From NCBI GenBank assembly GCA_021800645.1, contig JAJYYT010000166.1:1-5345 (forward strand): 5,345 nucleotides of DNA, given 5' to 3'. Positions 4,755 to 5,345 of the stretch are shown here, piece after piece (within the stretch, counting starts at the first letter, position 1; every line of letters starts with the position of its first letter). The stretch comes from Actinomycetes bacterium. GTDB lineage: Bacteria; Actinomycetota; Acidimicrobiia; Acidimicrobiales; RAAP-2. A model generated the notes under the pieces. The model was not told where the DNA came from, searched no databases, and saw nothing but the letters and a program-made list of their open reading frames with translations. The position numbers and the translations under genes are program-made.

Positions 4755-5345
4755 ATGTCCGTCCGACGCACACTACCCAGCCGCTTGCGCGGCCGGCACG
4801 AGCGGGGGCCCCAGGCCTGCGGGCGACGGGGCCGGGAGCGCCGGGGCTGGCGCGAGAGACAGCGACGCTGCCTGCCGACGAGGCTACGGCGCCTGGCGCT
4901 CCTGTTCGCCGCCGGCGCGCTGGGCTCGGCCGTGCTCGGCGCGCTCGGGCTCGGCGCGGCGGCGATCGCCGGCGCACGGCTCTGGACGCGTCGAGTGGTG
5001 GTCGAGGGGAGGAGCATGGCGCCCTCGCTCGAACCGGGGGACCGGCTGCTCGTGGTGCGCCTCGCGCGGCGCTGGCCCGTGCGGCCCGGCGACGTGGTGG
5101 CGCTCTCGGACCCCAGGACACCGGACCGGTTGCTCGTGAAGCGCGTCAGCGCCGTGGGCGCCGGGCGCGTGACGGTGCTCGGCGACAACCCTGCCGAGAG
5201 CACCGACAGCAGGAGCTTAGGCCCCGTTGCGCGCGCCGAGGTCTGGGGACGAGCCTGCTACCGCTACGCGCCTTTTGCGCGGGCCGGGCGTGTGGCGCGC
5301 GAGCCGTCCCTCGTCCCCTCGGCGGTCGCCTCGCGGGCGGTGCCC
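4755..5345 (+). CDS. sodX: S26-family peptidase, nickel SOD maturation protease (3' end cut)
   Basis: Membrane-anchored signal-peptidase-like serine protease, expected to cut the SodN propeptide. Seen in 197 codons: an Arg-rich N terminus (1-46); one hydrophobic segment (47-74); box with GRSMAPSLEPGDRLLV, nucleophile Ser87; GDVVAL; LLVKRV with general base Lys129; and GDNPAESTDSRSLGPV, the S26 box E equivalent, from 143. The Ser/Lys dyad is intact. The family call is firm. The specific SodX role rests on the adjacent sodN, the typical pairing, and the short single-anchor architecture. The frame is still open at the window end, past the usual end of the protease core, so there may be a C-terminal extension. 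ATG 4755 has only an abutting G-run upstream, so the start is uncertain: leaderless initiation or a downstream TTG (codon 11) or CTG (codon 40) is possible. Confidence 0.85.
   Translation, partial: MSVRRTLPSRLRGRHERGPQACGRRGRERRGWRERQRRCLPTRLRRLALLFAAGALGSAVLGALGLGAAAIAGARLWTRRVVVEGRSMAPSLEPGDRLLVVRLARRWPVRPGDVVALSDPRTPDRLLVKRVSAVGAGRVTVLGDNPAESTDSRSLGPVARAEVWGRACYRYAPFARAGRVAREPSLVPSAVASRAVP

Noticed and set aside
4273..5121. 282-codon minus-strand frame across sodN and sodX
   Set aside because: It is out of frame with sodN and antisense to the S26 protease motifs; the product is Arg/Pro/Ala-rich.

Overview
High-GC (roughly 70%) DNA with strong G/C preference at third codon positions. A nickel superoxide dismutase, its S26-type maturation protease and a CsoR copper repressor point to an actinobacterium; I cannot place it below phylum level. 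The window holds parts of three transcription units and is cut at both ends.

Region 1 (1-873, minus strand): the first 291 codons of a DHA2/EmrB-QacA type major facilitator drug exporter, running off the left edge. Its membrane part is clear, but the start codon is uncertain. The segment between the candidate starts and the first membrane helix has atypical codon use, five 11-bp direct repeats and two 15-bp repeats.

Region 2 (874-3862, plus strand): a compact copper-efflux operon. A divergent intergenic region carries two overlapping G-tract/ATACC operator-like sites with TATACT -10 hexamers embedded in them. Then come copZ (Cu(I) chaperone), copA (Cu(I) P1B-type ATPase) and csoR (Cu(I)-sensing repressor), with start/stop overlaps of 1 and 4 nt. 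The expected circuit is that CsoR represses its own operon, Cu(I) releases it, CopZ carries Cu(I) and CopA pumps it out.

Region 3 (3863-5345): a strong hairpin lies between convergent units. On the minus strand, sodN (Ni-SOD precursor) is followed by a small single-pass membrane protein with a Gly-rich tail built partly from exact 33-bp repeats. Divergent from sodN, with only 51 bp between the start codons, is sodX, the S26-family peptidase expected to remove the SodN propeptide and expose the His-Cys nickel hook; it runs off the right edge. The 51-bp spacer carries a 6-10-6 inverted repeat beside a likely sodN -10.

The coding content is of known families. The less ordinary signals are regulatory: the 11-bp repeat array before the exporter, the doubled CsoR operator, and the sodN/sodX inverted repeat. 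I found no convincing novel multi-gene system.
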